64,000 bases of DNA from CAZFLY01 sp964519995 (GTDB lineage: Bacteria > Planctomycetota > Phycisphaerae > Sedimentisphaerales > Anaerobacaceae). The position numbers and the translations under genes are program-made. The DNA is taken from positions 1-64,000 of the forward strand of contig CAZFLY010000004.1 in the NCBI GenBank assembly GCA_964519995.1, written 5' to 3'. The notes under the pieces were generated by a model. It worked only from the letters and a program-made list of their open reading frames with translations, had not been told where the DNA came from and ran no database searches. Below are positions 1-7,382 of this stretch, one piece after another; position 1 is the stretch's first letter; each line of letters begins with the position of its first letter.

Positions 1-133
1 TCTGTTGCACTTCCTGGGCCCGGCAATAAACGGCGACATCAAAATTTTGGTAACTTTCTGCCGAATCACAGGGAAAAGATGCGATCATGAAGCCCAAAAA
101 CGCCCACACGCTTTTTCTAATATGCTTAGGCAT
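1..133 (-). CDS. N-terminus of a secreted protein (clipped by window edge)
   Basis: An open frame starts with ATG at 133 and runs off the left edge of the window, giving 44 residues. The start MPKHIRKSVWAFLGFMIASF is a basic n-region followed by a hydrophobic core, and CDSAES looks like a signal peptidase region. The mature part begins with YQNFDVAVYCRAQEVQ, which resembles the start of secreted planctomycete glycoside hydrolases, but too little is present to name a family. It lies divergent from the GH29 gene, so a shared carbohydrate locus is likely. Function is not assigned. Confidence 0.55.
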   Translation of the reverse strand, partial: MPKHIRKSVWAFLGFMIASFPCDSAESYQNFDVAVYCRAQEVQQ

Positions 134-480
134 AATCACTATCTTTTATACTAATGAATACTTTTGTAAGTGATCGAAATAATATATAATAAATATTTGA
201 ACTGCAATAGAAATCGCCAGATACTCTCCAATTGACTGTGGTACAGGTTTCAATGAGCAATACACAGGAAGCTTAAGCGTGATTTTGGGTGGACATGTGG
301 TGTCTGATGGAATATGCTCTTGCCGAGCATACAAATGAAAAAAACCAGACCTTATGGCTTTTGACACGTCGCTCGTGGCACACGTCAAATATGCCGCCAG
401 GAGTAAGAATTTAAATTTGCAGTATCATATGAGGTAATTGACATTTATTCTTAAAAATCGATGATTAGGAGGTTCCAAAA
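134..480. other. Divergent intergenic region upstream of the fucosidase
   Basis: About 350 bp separates the clipped minus-strand gene from the GH29 gene. An 80-codon minus-strand frame lies here (146-388), but it has no recognisable family features and no clear ribosome binding site, so it is not called. A TTGACA sits at 438-443 but has no convincing -10 partner. An AGGAGG ribosome binding site at 468-473 belongs to the downstream gene. Confidence 0.4.
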
Positions 481-2004
481 ATGTCGAAGGTATTGACATA
501 CATTTTTGACCCAATACTTGCGATAGGGCTGTTGAGTGGCTGCTCTAATCTGGTGCCCCGAGCGGCAACATCTTGTGGCAAGTCTGTACCCGCTTATACA
601 GCCGATTGGGAATCGCTGAAGAAGCATAATCCTGCACCTGAATGGTTTCGTGATGCTAAATTCGGAATATACTTCCACTGGGGGGTCTATTCTGTACCGG
701 CATTTGCCAACGAATGGTACCCGCGTAACATGTATCGCAAAAACAGTCGGGAGTACCAACATCATCTACAGAAATATGGTGACCCGATGGAGTTCGGCTA
801 CCATGATTTTGTGCCGATGTTCAAAGCTGAGAAGTTCGATGCCAATGAGTGGGCCGATCTGTTTGTTAAAGCTGGCGTGCGCTTTGCTGGACCTGTTGCG
901 GAACACCACGATGGTTTTGCCATGTGGGACAGCGACCTCACTCCGTGGAACGCCAAGGATATGGGGCCGAAGCGCGATATTACCGGTGAGCTTGCAGAGG
1001 CTATCCGCAAACGCGGCATGCGCTTTATGACAACCTTCCACCACGCACGCAATAACCTGTGGGAACGCCGAAACCCTGATGGACCCTGGAATGGGCACTA
1101 CTCGTTCGTCAAAACGAATTTCCCTTCCCTGCTTGAAGATCCGAACAATGCAATCCTTTACGGCTATATGCCGCGTGAACAGTTCCTTCAAATGTGGAAA
1201 GGCAAACTTATCGAAGTGGTCGACAAGTACCAGCCGGACTTAATGTGGTTTGACTCCTGGCTGGACGAAATTCCGGATGAATACAAAGCTGAGTACCTTG
1301 CATGCTACTTCAATAAAGCCAATGAGTGGGGTAAAGAGGTCGTTGTCACGTTCAAGCAAAGTGACCTGCCACGCGAGTTGGCCGTGGAAGATTACGAAAA
1401 AGGCCGGGCCAATCGGCTCACTGAGTTTGTCTGGCTGACGGATGATACGATCAGCCGAGGTAGTTGGTGTTACACCGAGGACCTGCAAATCAAGAGCGTG
1501 CCAGAGGTATTGCACACGCTGATTGATATCGTTAGTAAGAACGGCCAGTTGGTACTCAACATTTCTCCCAAAGCCGATGGTACTATCCCTGAGAACCAGA
1601 AGAAGGTGCTACTTGGTATTGGGAAATGGCTCAAGGACTATGGCGAAGCGATTTACGAAACGCGTCCGTTTGTTGATTTTGGCGAGGGACCCACACGGCT
1701 GCAGAAGGGTGGACATTTCGTCAGGATGGAAGGAGGCTATACGCCCCAGGACATCCGTTACACCTGCAGGGGCACGACCGTCTATGCGATAGTCCTTGGT
1801 TGGCCGGGCGAGAACAAGCAGGTCGTGATGACGATGTTCAGCAAAAGTAACAAGGCCGAGATCATAAAGGTTGAAGACGTTTCAATGCTCGGCACAAATG
1901 AGAAAATCAGGTGGGAACGGCAAGACACTGGTCTTGTTGTCACTACACCCACCACGAAAACCAATGACATGGCAATCGTGTTCAAAATAAGCACGTACGA
2001 CTGA
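481..2004 (+). CDS. Alpha-L-fucosidase, GH29, lipoprotein
   Basis: GH29 enzyme that releases terminal alpha-L-fucose from glycans by a retaining mechanism. Family hallmarks are FGIYFHWGVYSVP near residue 60, EHHDGFAMWDSDLTPWNA at 141-158, and the nucleophile context DLMWFDSW with Asp258. The usual end of the catalytic domain, NGQLVLNISPKADG, is present, followed by a C-terminal domain of about 100 residues. At 507 aa it has normal family length. A lipobox LLSGC ends at Cys21, so it is probably an envelope-anchored lipoprotein. The start is supported by AGGAGG eight bases upstream. The neighbouring GH5 and GH12 genes face it convergently, which fits a plant or algal polysaccharide locus. Function is secure; membrane anchoring is inferred. 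Confidence 0.92.
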   Translation: MSKVLTYIFDPILAIGLLSGCSNLVPRAATSCGKSVPAYTADWESLKKHNPAPEWFRDAKFGIYFHWGVYSVPAFANEWYPRNMYRKNSREYQHHLQKYGDPMEFGYHDFVPMFKAEKFDANEWADLFVKAGVRFAGPVAEHHDGFAMWDSDLTPWNAKDMGPKRDITGELAEAIRKRGMRFMTTFHHARNNLWERRNPDGPWNGHYSFVKTNFPSLLEDPNNAILYGYMPREQFLQMWKGKLIEVVDKYQPDLMWFDSWLDEIPDEYKAEYLACYFNKANEWGKEVVVTFKQSDLPRELAVEDYEKGRANRLTEFVWLTDDTISRGSWCYTEDLQIKSVPEVLHTLIDIVSKNGQLVLNISPKADGTIPENQKKVLLGIGKWLKDYGEAIYETRPFVDFGEGPTRLQKGGHFVRMEGGYTPQDIRYTCRGTTVYAIVLGWPGENKQVVMTMFSKSNKAEIIKVEDVSMLGTNEKIRWERQDTGLVVTTPTTKTNDMAIVFKISTYD

Positions 2005-2112
2005 TTATGCAGCAATGGCAACCCTTGGCTGGCCGAAGATCGTGATAAATGCAGGGCTTTGGATTGTGGAATACAGCTGCATCGTTAAAAAGTGGATACG
2101 GGGATAAATGAC

Positions 2113-3351
2113 TTATTCAATCTCTTCAAGCCAATTTTGGGCAAGCGAGGAAAGTTCGTAGAAATTAATTAGACAATCATCATTCAAATCCAGCATCTTA
2201 TAATTAACATAATCCGCCTCCAGCCAGATTAAGCAAAATTTATATAGATCATCCACATCTATAATATTGTCATATGTAAGATCTCCATAAAGCCATTCAC
2301 TCGGCTGGTCATCATTCCTTCTTAAATAAAGCGTATCCTTTACAAAACAACCCATTTCACCTTCACCACATCGAAGCGTCCAATCCCACCAAAACATCGA
2401 AGGTTCCCAATCAGAACTGGCAATCCAGGCACTATTGCTGATTTGAAGTCCCTCAATAAAGTCCATCAACGGTTGTCCATAGTCAGTAATTGTGCCTCGA
2501 AGCAAATCATACCTGGCAGTTTCACTGAATCCCCATTCTGTCATGAAGACGGGATGAACAGCGGCACAGGTTGTAATATGATTTATATACCACGACGACG
2601 AACCACTATTCCAATGACCGGGATAGATGTGAGCGACATAAGCGATATTATTTCCTTCAGCAGGATATGTAGCTGCCGGACCAATAATTTGAGACCAGCT
2701 CGGCCCAGCGACAAGGATAAGATTATGAGGCGCATAAGAGCGTATAATATTAATCCAGGTTTGCATATCTTTCTTGACGCTGAGCCAGCGGTTCGTTTCT
2801 GAACTCCCGAAATTACCCGGTTCATTGAAAAGTTCAAAAATAACATGGCTGTCATTGGCAAACCTCGGCGCCATATACTCCCAGAACTCGCTTGTCTGTA
2901 TAACTTTGCCCCAGGTATTATCACCGACATAATGCCAGTCGATGATTGCATAAAGGTCCTTCGATGCACAGTAATCAACGACTGGCCTTAGAAGATTATT
3001 GTAGTAATCATCACTACCGGGACAAAACGTGAAGGGACTTGAAAAATCACCCTCGTCGGACGGATAAACCGCAAGCCTAACGACCCTTGGATGCCAGCCT
3101 GGAGAAGTTCCCTGAGTATCAGTCTTATCCGTGAGCCTATCGATCATGTTGATTGCACCGCCGTACCACAATTCGGTAGCGCCTAAATCCATCAAATCAA
3201 CACCCCTTAGGACAACAACATTTCCAGCAGGGTCTTTAATTTTATTACCATCCACACGTAACCAGGGAGTGGCGGCGTAAACCGGCACGATCGAATAGAC
3301 AAGCACAAGCACAACAGCAATTTTAGATTTGGTTTGAATAATTTCTTTCAT
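2113..3351 (-). CDS. GH5 endoglucanase-like cellulase with dockerin-like C-terminus
   Basis: Secreted glycoside hydrolase family 5 protein, 412 aa. Residues 1-26 form a signal peptide. The catalytic barrel carries the acid/base in FELFNEPGN (Glu177) and the nucleophile in FMTEWGFSE (Glu272); IIDWHYVGDN is a typical GH5 strand. The tail after EWLYGDL holds two calcium-loop-like repeats ending in WL, the dockerin type I pattern often seen in planctomycete secreted enzymes. No cohesin or scaffoldin is in the window, so the tail is better viewed as a surface or protein-binding module than as proof of a cellulosome. It lies 11 bp downstream of the GH12 gene, probably in one transcript. Substrate (beta-1,4-glucan or mannan) cannot be settled from sequence. 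Confidence 0.85.
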   Translation of the reverse strand: MKEIIQTKSKIAVVLVLVYSIVPVYAATPWLRVDGNKIKDPAGNVVVLRGVDLMDLGATELWYGGAINMIDRLTDKTDTQGTSPGWHPRVVRLAVYPSDEGDFSSPFTFCPGSDDYYNNLLRPVVDYCASKDLYAIIDWHYVGDNTWGKVIQTSEFWEYMAPRFANDSHVIFELFNEPGNFGSSETNRWLSVKKDMQTWINIIRSYAPHNLILVAGPSWSQIIGPAATYPAEGNNIAYVAHIYPGHWNSGSSSWYINHITTCAAVHPVFMTEWGFSETARYDLLRGTITDYGQPLMDFIEGLQISNSAWIASSDWEPSMFWWDWTLRCGEGEMGCFVKDTLYLRRNDDQPSEWLYGDLTYDNIIDVDDLYKFCLIWLEADYVNYKMLDLNDDCLINFYELSSLAQNWLEEIE

Positions 3352-3362
3352 AGTTCGTCTTC

Positions 3363-4349
3363 TTAATTTCCTTCAAGCCAATTCCGGGCCAGTAAGGAAA
3401 ATTCGTAAAAATCGATTGTACAATCGCCATTCCAATCCAGTCCCACATTATTACAATCCGTTACAAGCCAGGATTCGGAAAATATAATGAGATCATCAAA
3501 ATTGACTGTACCGTCACTTGTAAAATCGCCGTAGAGCCATTCATCGTTGTTGACAGAGGCCGAAAACGAATTACTTGTGAGACCTTCGCCATCCTGCCAG
3601 ATCTCAAAGCCAGCTTCCAAAGCGTCCAGATACAATGAGGGCTCTAATAAGCATCGGGCCACCGCGTCATCGATGAAGTCTTTGAAATCGAGGCTTACGC
3701 TGCTGGTAGGGCTGTTTATCCGATAAGCGATATAGTCCCAGTTCCAGTCCGCATAAAAAACATCCCAGATTGCGCCGCCAATAGATGCAGTCCCAACCTG
3801 CGAACCACCAGGCCTAACGCCGCCGTTCCAGTCAATCCAAATCATCAATTCAGCACCTCCAGAAGGCTCAGCAGCGCCGGCTATACTGAACCAAGCTTCA
3901 AAAGCGACGTTCCACCTTTCGCCAGCATCGTTTGTGTCAACGCTCCAAGTAAAGGGAGCACTCTTAACGTCACTTACCAGCATTGGCAAGCCGCTGTCTT
4001 GCGTGCAGTGGCCCCAGTGGCAGCCTTTTAAAATGAAGGGATAAGAAGCCACCCCACTTGAATTGTGTGTGGAGAGAGTTACACTAAAGTATGTTGAATC
4101 CGTATCCACCTCAATGCACTGCTCGCCTACACCTGAGCCGGAACCCCAGACGTTGTTTAATACACGGTATTCTCCATCTAAAATGTCTATTGTATCCCAT
4201 CGTTCACAAAACTCAGCAGCTTGCACAGCGTGAAGTGGCATGATTAAGTAAAGAAGCATACATACAATAACAACTTTAACAGACTTAGTTTGAATAATTT
4301 CTACATGGTCTCTGGCGTGGAAACGTATATTTGTTTTCGACTTTGTCAT
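3363..4349 (-). CDS. GH12 endoglucanase/xyloglucanase with dockerin-like C-terminus
   Basis: Secreted protein of 328 aa with GH12 features. The nucleophile motif is ELMIWIDW (Glu167) and the second catalytic Glu lies in GFEIWQDGEG (Glu249). GH12 enzymes cleave beta-1,4-glucans or xyloglucan with retention. The C-terminal 60 residues repeat the EWLYGD...WL dockerin-like cassette found in the adjacent GH5. The start at 4349 has GAGGAGG close upstream. The hydrophobic signal follows about 22 residues later and nearly repeats the GH5 signal peptide (EIIQTKS then a hydrophobic stretch ending in HA or YA), so the first 15 residues may be a 5-prime extension created when the signal was copied. It is first of the two-gene unit. 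Confidence 0.82.
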   Translation of the reverse strand: MTKSKTNIRFHARDHVEIIQTKSVKVVIVCMLLYLIMPLHAVQAAEFCERWDTIDILDGEYRVLNNVWGSGSGVGEQCIEVDTDSTYFSVTLSTHNSSGVASYPFILKGCHWGHCTQDSGLPMLVSDVKSAPFTWSVDTNDAGERWNVAFEAWFSIAGAAEPSGGAELMIWIDWNGGVRPGGSQVGTASIGGAIWDVFYADWNWDYIAYRINSPTSSVSLDFKDFIDDAVARCLLEPSLYLDALEAGFEIWQDGEGLTSNSFSASVNNDEWLYGDFTSDGTVNFDDLIIFSESWLVTDCNNVGLDWNGDCTIDFYEFSLLARNWLEGN

Positions 4350-4529
4350 TTAATCCTCCTCAAGAACAAGCATTTTTCTGGTATGGCTTAGAAAAATAGG
4401 CTCACGACATAAAAGATGTCTGATGGCGGCAATAGTAGGTGCATTTAACTGTTTCTTTTTAATTTTTTACTTTTGCCACACTAAGAGTATATCGCAAATC
4501 ATTGATTTTTTCAAGGTTTTTTATTTCAG
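4350..4529. other. Upstream region of the GH12-GH5 pair
   Basis: AT-rich spacer. It contains the GAGGAGG ribosome binding site of the GH12 gene directly beside its start codon. No convincing promoter pair was identified by eye. Plus-strand codons here are in frame with the decayed radical-SAM fragment but show no family signal. Confidence 0.3.
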
Positions 4530-4734
4530 CGGCCGGAACCAGTACCAGAAAAAATGTACCGAGAGGCAATTTAGATTTCCATTCAAACTACGAATCGCCG
4601 TTTATGGATATCTCATTGATATGATCAAGCAATTCCAACCTGATTTACATATCGGCTTATGTATGGAGGAATACAAAACATTCAAAGCTTTGAATATGGA
4701 AAGTACAATCGCTTGCTGCAATTGTGTGCTCTGA
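4530..4734 (+). pseudogene. C-terminal remnant of a radical-SAM protein (spore photoproduct lyase-like)
   Basis: Two adjacent plus-strand frames read together as one protein tail. The first gives PEPVPEKMYREAI and then a stop near 4572-4574. The other frame continues with FKLRIAVYGYLIDMIKQF, then IGLCMEEYKTFKALNM, and ends in CCNCVL. This order (YR..., a helix with IDMI, LCxE, then CNC) resembles the end of spore-photoproduct-lyase-like radical-SAM proteins. The CxxxCxxC cluster and the rest of the barrel are absent. I read it as a frameshifted, 5-prime-truncated remnant. The family call is from pattern recognition only. Confidence 0.35.
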
Positions 4735-4976
4735 CAATCTATATATCTCGCTATGGCACGCGGATCACCTGTATTCTCCTGCGTTTGAGCAGTTCGCCAG
4801 TCACTCATTCCCTATCGCATGAGGGACTTCCACTTTTTAGATAGGCCCGGCGGGCGGAATTACTCCCGAACCTCTCTTTCGCCCCCCTCGCCTTGAAGCG
4901 GAAAGGACGATTTCAAGTTTTTCTAATCCGCCCTTGGCGGATTGCTCGGCTCTGCCGAGCTTGGCGACAAATTCTT
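4735..4976. repeat. Intergenic region with two tandem perfect hairpins
   Basis: No gene seen. Two perfect hairpins lie back to back. The first is AATCCGCC, a 3-base loop, GGCGGATT (4925-4943). The second is GCTCGGC, a 3-base loop, GCCGAGC (4944-4960). Neither is followed by a T-run, so they look more like a REP-type palindromic element than terminators. Related text (GAGCTTGGC, CTCGGAGC) recurs at 6006-6096 beside the tmRNA. Confidence 0.55.
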
Positions 4977-5570
4977 TTATTTCTTCTTAACTAATTCTAA
5001 TCCTTCCTTAAAAGCAATTTCATTAAGGATTGCTTTAAGAATTTGTGCCTTATTTTTAACATCATTTTGTTTGATTTTATCTGTTTTGATTTTCTGGGTC
5101 GCTTTGTCTAATGAACTTGTTAGGCCTGTTAAATCAAGTAAGGTTGCTGCTTTGCAGAAAAAACTCCTCGACCTACCATCGTCAAAATTCTTTATCATTG
5201 TTTCCAGTAATTTAATTTGACTTTTCTGCTGTTCTATGAATTTTTTAATTCCATGTTTTTTTATAAAATTCAAATTCGGTATAACTTTTTTACTCGATGG
5301 ATAAGAAGAAGATTCTTGCAATTGCTGATATTCTTCATTACTTTTGAATTTAGAACATGGAAATTCGGAACATTCAGCACAAACCTCAAGATTCTTTTTT
5401 TTGACACAACAAGTTATAAAGGAACAAGATGGGTGCTTATTGAAAAAATTGGGGCCAGCACATCCGGGACATCTTGAATGTCCTACCGTATAATATCTTG
5501 GACATAAGCCGCAATCAAGACCACAGCAACCTATGGTTGGATAAGTTTTTTTAGGTATATTCATTTTCAT
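4977..5570 (-). CDS. DUF3795-type cysteine-rich protein
   Basis: 197-aa protein with an N-terminal cysteine-rich region of DUF3795 type: CCGLDCGLCPRYY, then SRCPGCAGP, CSFITCC and CAECSEFPC. The spacing of paired cysteines suggests metal or cluster binding; no enzymatic role is established for the family. The C-terminal half is lysine-rich and helical. The gene is much more AT-rich than its neighbours, hinting at transfer. It is flanked by palindromic repeats (4925-4960) and a GIY-YIG gene. The start at 5570 has no strong ribosome binding site, and the second ATG at 5564 is equally possible. Confidence 0.7.
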   Translation of the reverse strand: MKMNIPKKTYPTIGCCGLDCGLCPRYYTVGHSRCPGCAGPNFFNKHPSCSFITCCVKKKNLEVCAECSEFPCSKFKSNEEYQQLQESSSYPSSKKVIPNLNFIKKHGIKKFIEQQKSQIKLLETMIKNFDDGRSRSFFCKAATLLDLTGLTSSLDKATQKIKTDKIKQNDVKNKAQILKAILNEIAFKEGLELVKKK

Positions 5571-5721
5571 AACAAATGGTATCCTACATTAAAAATCCGT
5601 AAATGAATTTAATCAATAAAAAATCGAAAAGACCGCTTCTGGCCAAACAAAAAGGTGATGCTTTTATCAAAAATGTCGTTTCGCCAATATCTTTCCCGAG
5701 CCGGATTTCAAGAAATAAATT

Positions 5722-5967
5722 TCATAATCGTTTTTTAGCAAATGCCCGGCCCGAAGATGTCTTTAAGTATTTCTCAAATTCAATTGCTTTCTTGCGATTT
5801 GTAAAGGCAGCGGCGGTTTTGATTTCCCATGGTACATATTTCGAGGTATGTACACATTTACCCTGATTGTGTTCTTTTAGTCGGGCATCAAGTTTCTCTG
5901 TAAATCCTGTGTAATATCTATCCGGATATTTTATGGATTGCAGAATGTAAACATAATAGTATGTCAT
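5722..5967 (-). CDS. GIY-YIG nuclease-superfamily protein
   Basis: 81-aa single-domain GIY-YIG protein of the UPF0213/YhbQ-like group. It starts YYYVYILQS and continues DRYYTGFTEKLDARLKEHN; the expected GIY is replaced by YVY and the YIG by YTG, as is common in this group. The frame is open further upstream into the tmRNA gene, but the domain begins exactly at the ATG at 5967, so that start is chosen. The biological role of these small proteins is unclear; DNA binding or nicking is possible. It lies immediately downstream of the tmRNA 3-prime end, in a repeat-rich spacer. Confidence 0.8.
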   Translation of the reverse strand: MTYYYVYILQSIKYPDRYYTGFTEKLDARLKEHNQGKCVHTSKYVPWEIKTAAAFTNRKKAIEFEKYLKTSSGRAFAKKRL

Positions 5968-6095
5968 GCCTGTACATAATGAACTGGCCCGCCGGGTCGT
6001 AGCTCGGAGCGCATTACAAAGTTCTATGATTAGCCCGTCTTCGCTTACGCTATGACGCGGCAGTCTTCGCACTATGCCAAGCTCCGAGCGAAGAC

Positions 6096-6448
6096 TGGAG
6101 GCGGGGGGATTCGAACCCCCGTCCCGTGATGCTTCAAGACAAGCGTCTACATGCTTAGTCGCTCTATTGTATTTTCGCCTTGCCAATCGCCAAACGACAG
6201 GCTCGTGGCTCAGCTATTTCGGAATTAGTCTCACCTTGCCGGCCCGAACAACCGACTCGGCCAGCCTGCTATCTGACGCCCTTACCAGACCCACAGGCAA
6301 AGTCTGGCAGGACGGGCTTGCCTAATTAGGCAGCCATTCGCAACTGATAGTTGCCAATTAAGTTTGTTGCCGGATGATTAGCCAGGCCAACCGGCGTCCT
6401 GGGCATGCAGCTTGTCGATCCGTCATCCGGTCGAAGCCTTTCGCCCCC
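6096..6448 (-). ncRNA. ssrA: tmRNA (ssrA), one-piece
   Basis: The minus strand gives a 353-nt one-piece tmRNA. The 5-prime end GGGGGCG pairs with CGCCTCC at the 3-prime end in a 7-bp acceptor stem with one G-U pair, and CCA is encoded (TGG at 6096-6098 on the plus strand). A T-arm GGGGGTTCGAATCCCCC is present. PK1 can form from CCAGG/CCTGG and GCCGG/CCGGC. Thirteen bases after it, TAATT precedes the likely resume codon GGC. The tag reads GNYQLRMAA and stops at TAA inside a stable hairpin (GCCTAATTAGGC), as in helix 5 of known tmRNAs. Function is rescue of stalled ribosomes with SmpB. Confidence 0.95.
6326..6355 (-). other. tmRNA tag reading frame GNYQLRMAA
   Basis: Nine codons GGC AAC TAT CAG TTG CGA ATG GCT GCC followed by TAA. 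The frame is chosen because it ends Ala-Ala-stop inside the helix-5 hairpin, and because TA lies four to five bases before the first codon, as in the resume-site consensus. An alternative resume at an upstream GCA in the same frame (five codons earlier) would overlap PK1 and is less likely. The C-terminus MAA differs from the usual LAA. Confidence 0.75.
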
Positions 6449-6503
6449 GTATTCACTTTTTGAGAGAAACTTGCCTAAACACCTTCCGCGTTACCATATA
6501 TAT

Positions 6504-6509
6504 ATTATA
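6504..6509 (-). promoter_or_regulatory. Probable -10 box of the tmRNA promoter
   Basis: The minus strand carries a perfect TATAAT about 55 bases before the tmRNA 5-prime end. That fits a precursor trimmed by RNase P. No strong -35 box stands out. Confidence 0.45.
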
Positions 6510-6608
6510 ACACAAATGACAAGAATTGTTGGAGTAAAAGTATGCCCAGAGGGCTGTTTTTTAGGCCGAGCCTTGAATATCGTGCGACTGCGGCTATCCA
6601 GACGACGT

Positions 6609-7073
6609 TTAGGACGTCACATGGTAGCTGAATTCGAGCACCTTCGGCTGGGCCAGCTTTCGGTAATCTGCCATGCTCATGCGGATCGCTTTTTCGTGTG
6701 AGCCTGCCTGGAACACGATATGGTCGTCCTTCTCTAAGGCCTTATCCATTACGGTCGGCATGTCATAAAGATTACCAAATGGTGGTTCAGCTCCCAGCTC
6801 GCAGTCAGGGAAGAGCTTGCTCATCTGGTCTTCATCAAGAAGCTTGACGGATTTTGCGCCCAACTGCTTTTTCAGCGCACCTAAGTCAATTTTGTGAGAC
6901 GCAGAGAGAACGCACATCATGTTCTTACCATCCGCGTTGACAATCACCGGTTTGGCAATGTACTTGCCGGACTCATGTTCCTCTGCTGCCATTTGTTGGG
7001 CTGTGAACGTAGGCCTATGTTTAGTGACCTCGTACTTCACCCCTGATTTTTTCAAGAATTCCATTACTTGCAT
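6609..7073 (-). CDS. YbaK/EbsC-family aminoacyl-tRNA deacylase
   Basis: 154-aa protein of the YbaK/ProX superfamily, which hydrolyses mischarged tRNAs such as Cys- or Ala-tRNA(Pro). The N-terminus reads FLKKSGVKYEVTKHRPTFTA, followed by KPVIVNADGKNMMCVLSA and the conserved GAEPPFG loop, then DHIVFQAGSHEKAIRM. The length is typical of free-standing editing domains. The start at 7073 is supported by GGGAGG six bases upstream. It appears monocistronic and its promoter region faces the HtrA gene. Precise tRNA specificity cannot be read from sequence. Confidence 0.85.
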   Translation of the reverse strand: MQVMEFLKKSGVKYEVTKHRPTFTAQQMAAEEHESGKYIAKPVIVNADGKNMMCVLSASHKIDLGALKKQLGAKSVKLLDEDQMSKLFPDCELGAEPPFGNLYDMPTVMDKALEKDDHIVFQAGSHEKAIRMSMADYRKLAQPKVLEFSYHVTS

Positions 7074-7382
7074 ATCATGCCTCCCGATAATATCGATGTT
7101 TCTAATGGCATGTTATACTGCTTTTATATGAGCGGTTTTTAATCTGCTAATCAAGATAAAAATGCAATTTTTTGTGGGCTGTAGCCGGTCTTTACAGAGT
7201 CACCGACAGGTATCAACCAGCGAGTGCTGCGCGGTACAAAACATTGTTGCCGGGAACATGTATATTGGAAAAAGGCTTTGACAGTATGAACTTGTTGGCA
7301 ATATAATCGTATAAGACTTGTTGATTGGATTTTTCTCAAGGCGGATCGAGATCTATTGTTCTAATTAGTTGGAGGTTTAGAA

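Noticed and set aside
146..388. 80-codon minus-strand frame upstream of the fucosidase
   Set aside because: No ribosome binding site, no recognisable domain, in a divergent promoter region.
2113..4349. Cellulosome locus
   Set aside because: Dockerin-like tails are present, but no cohesin, scaffoldin or S-layer anchor lies in the window; planctomycetes use such tails widely without known cellulosomes.
5968..6186. Long N-terminal extension of the GIY-YIG protein
   Set aside because: The extra codons run through the tmRNA 3-prime end and have no family similarity; the domain starts at the internal ATG.
6074..6325. Plus-strand open frame over the tmRNA
   Set aside because: It is antisense to a clear tmRNA and shows no protein-like features.
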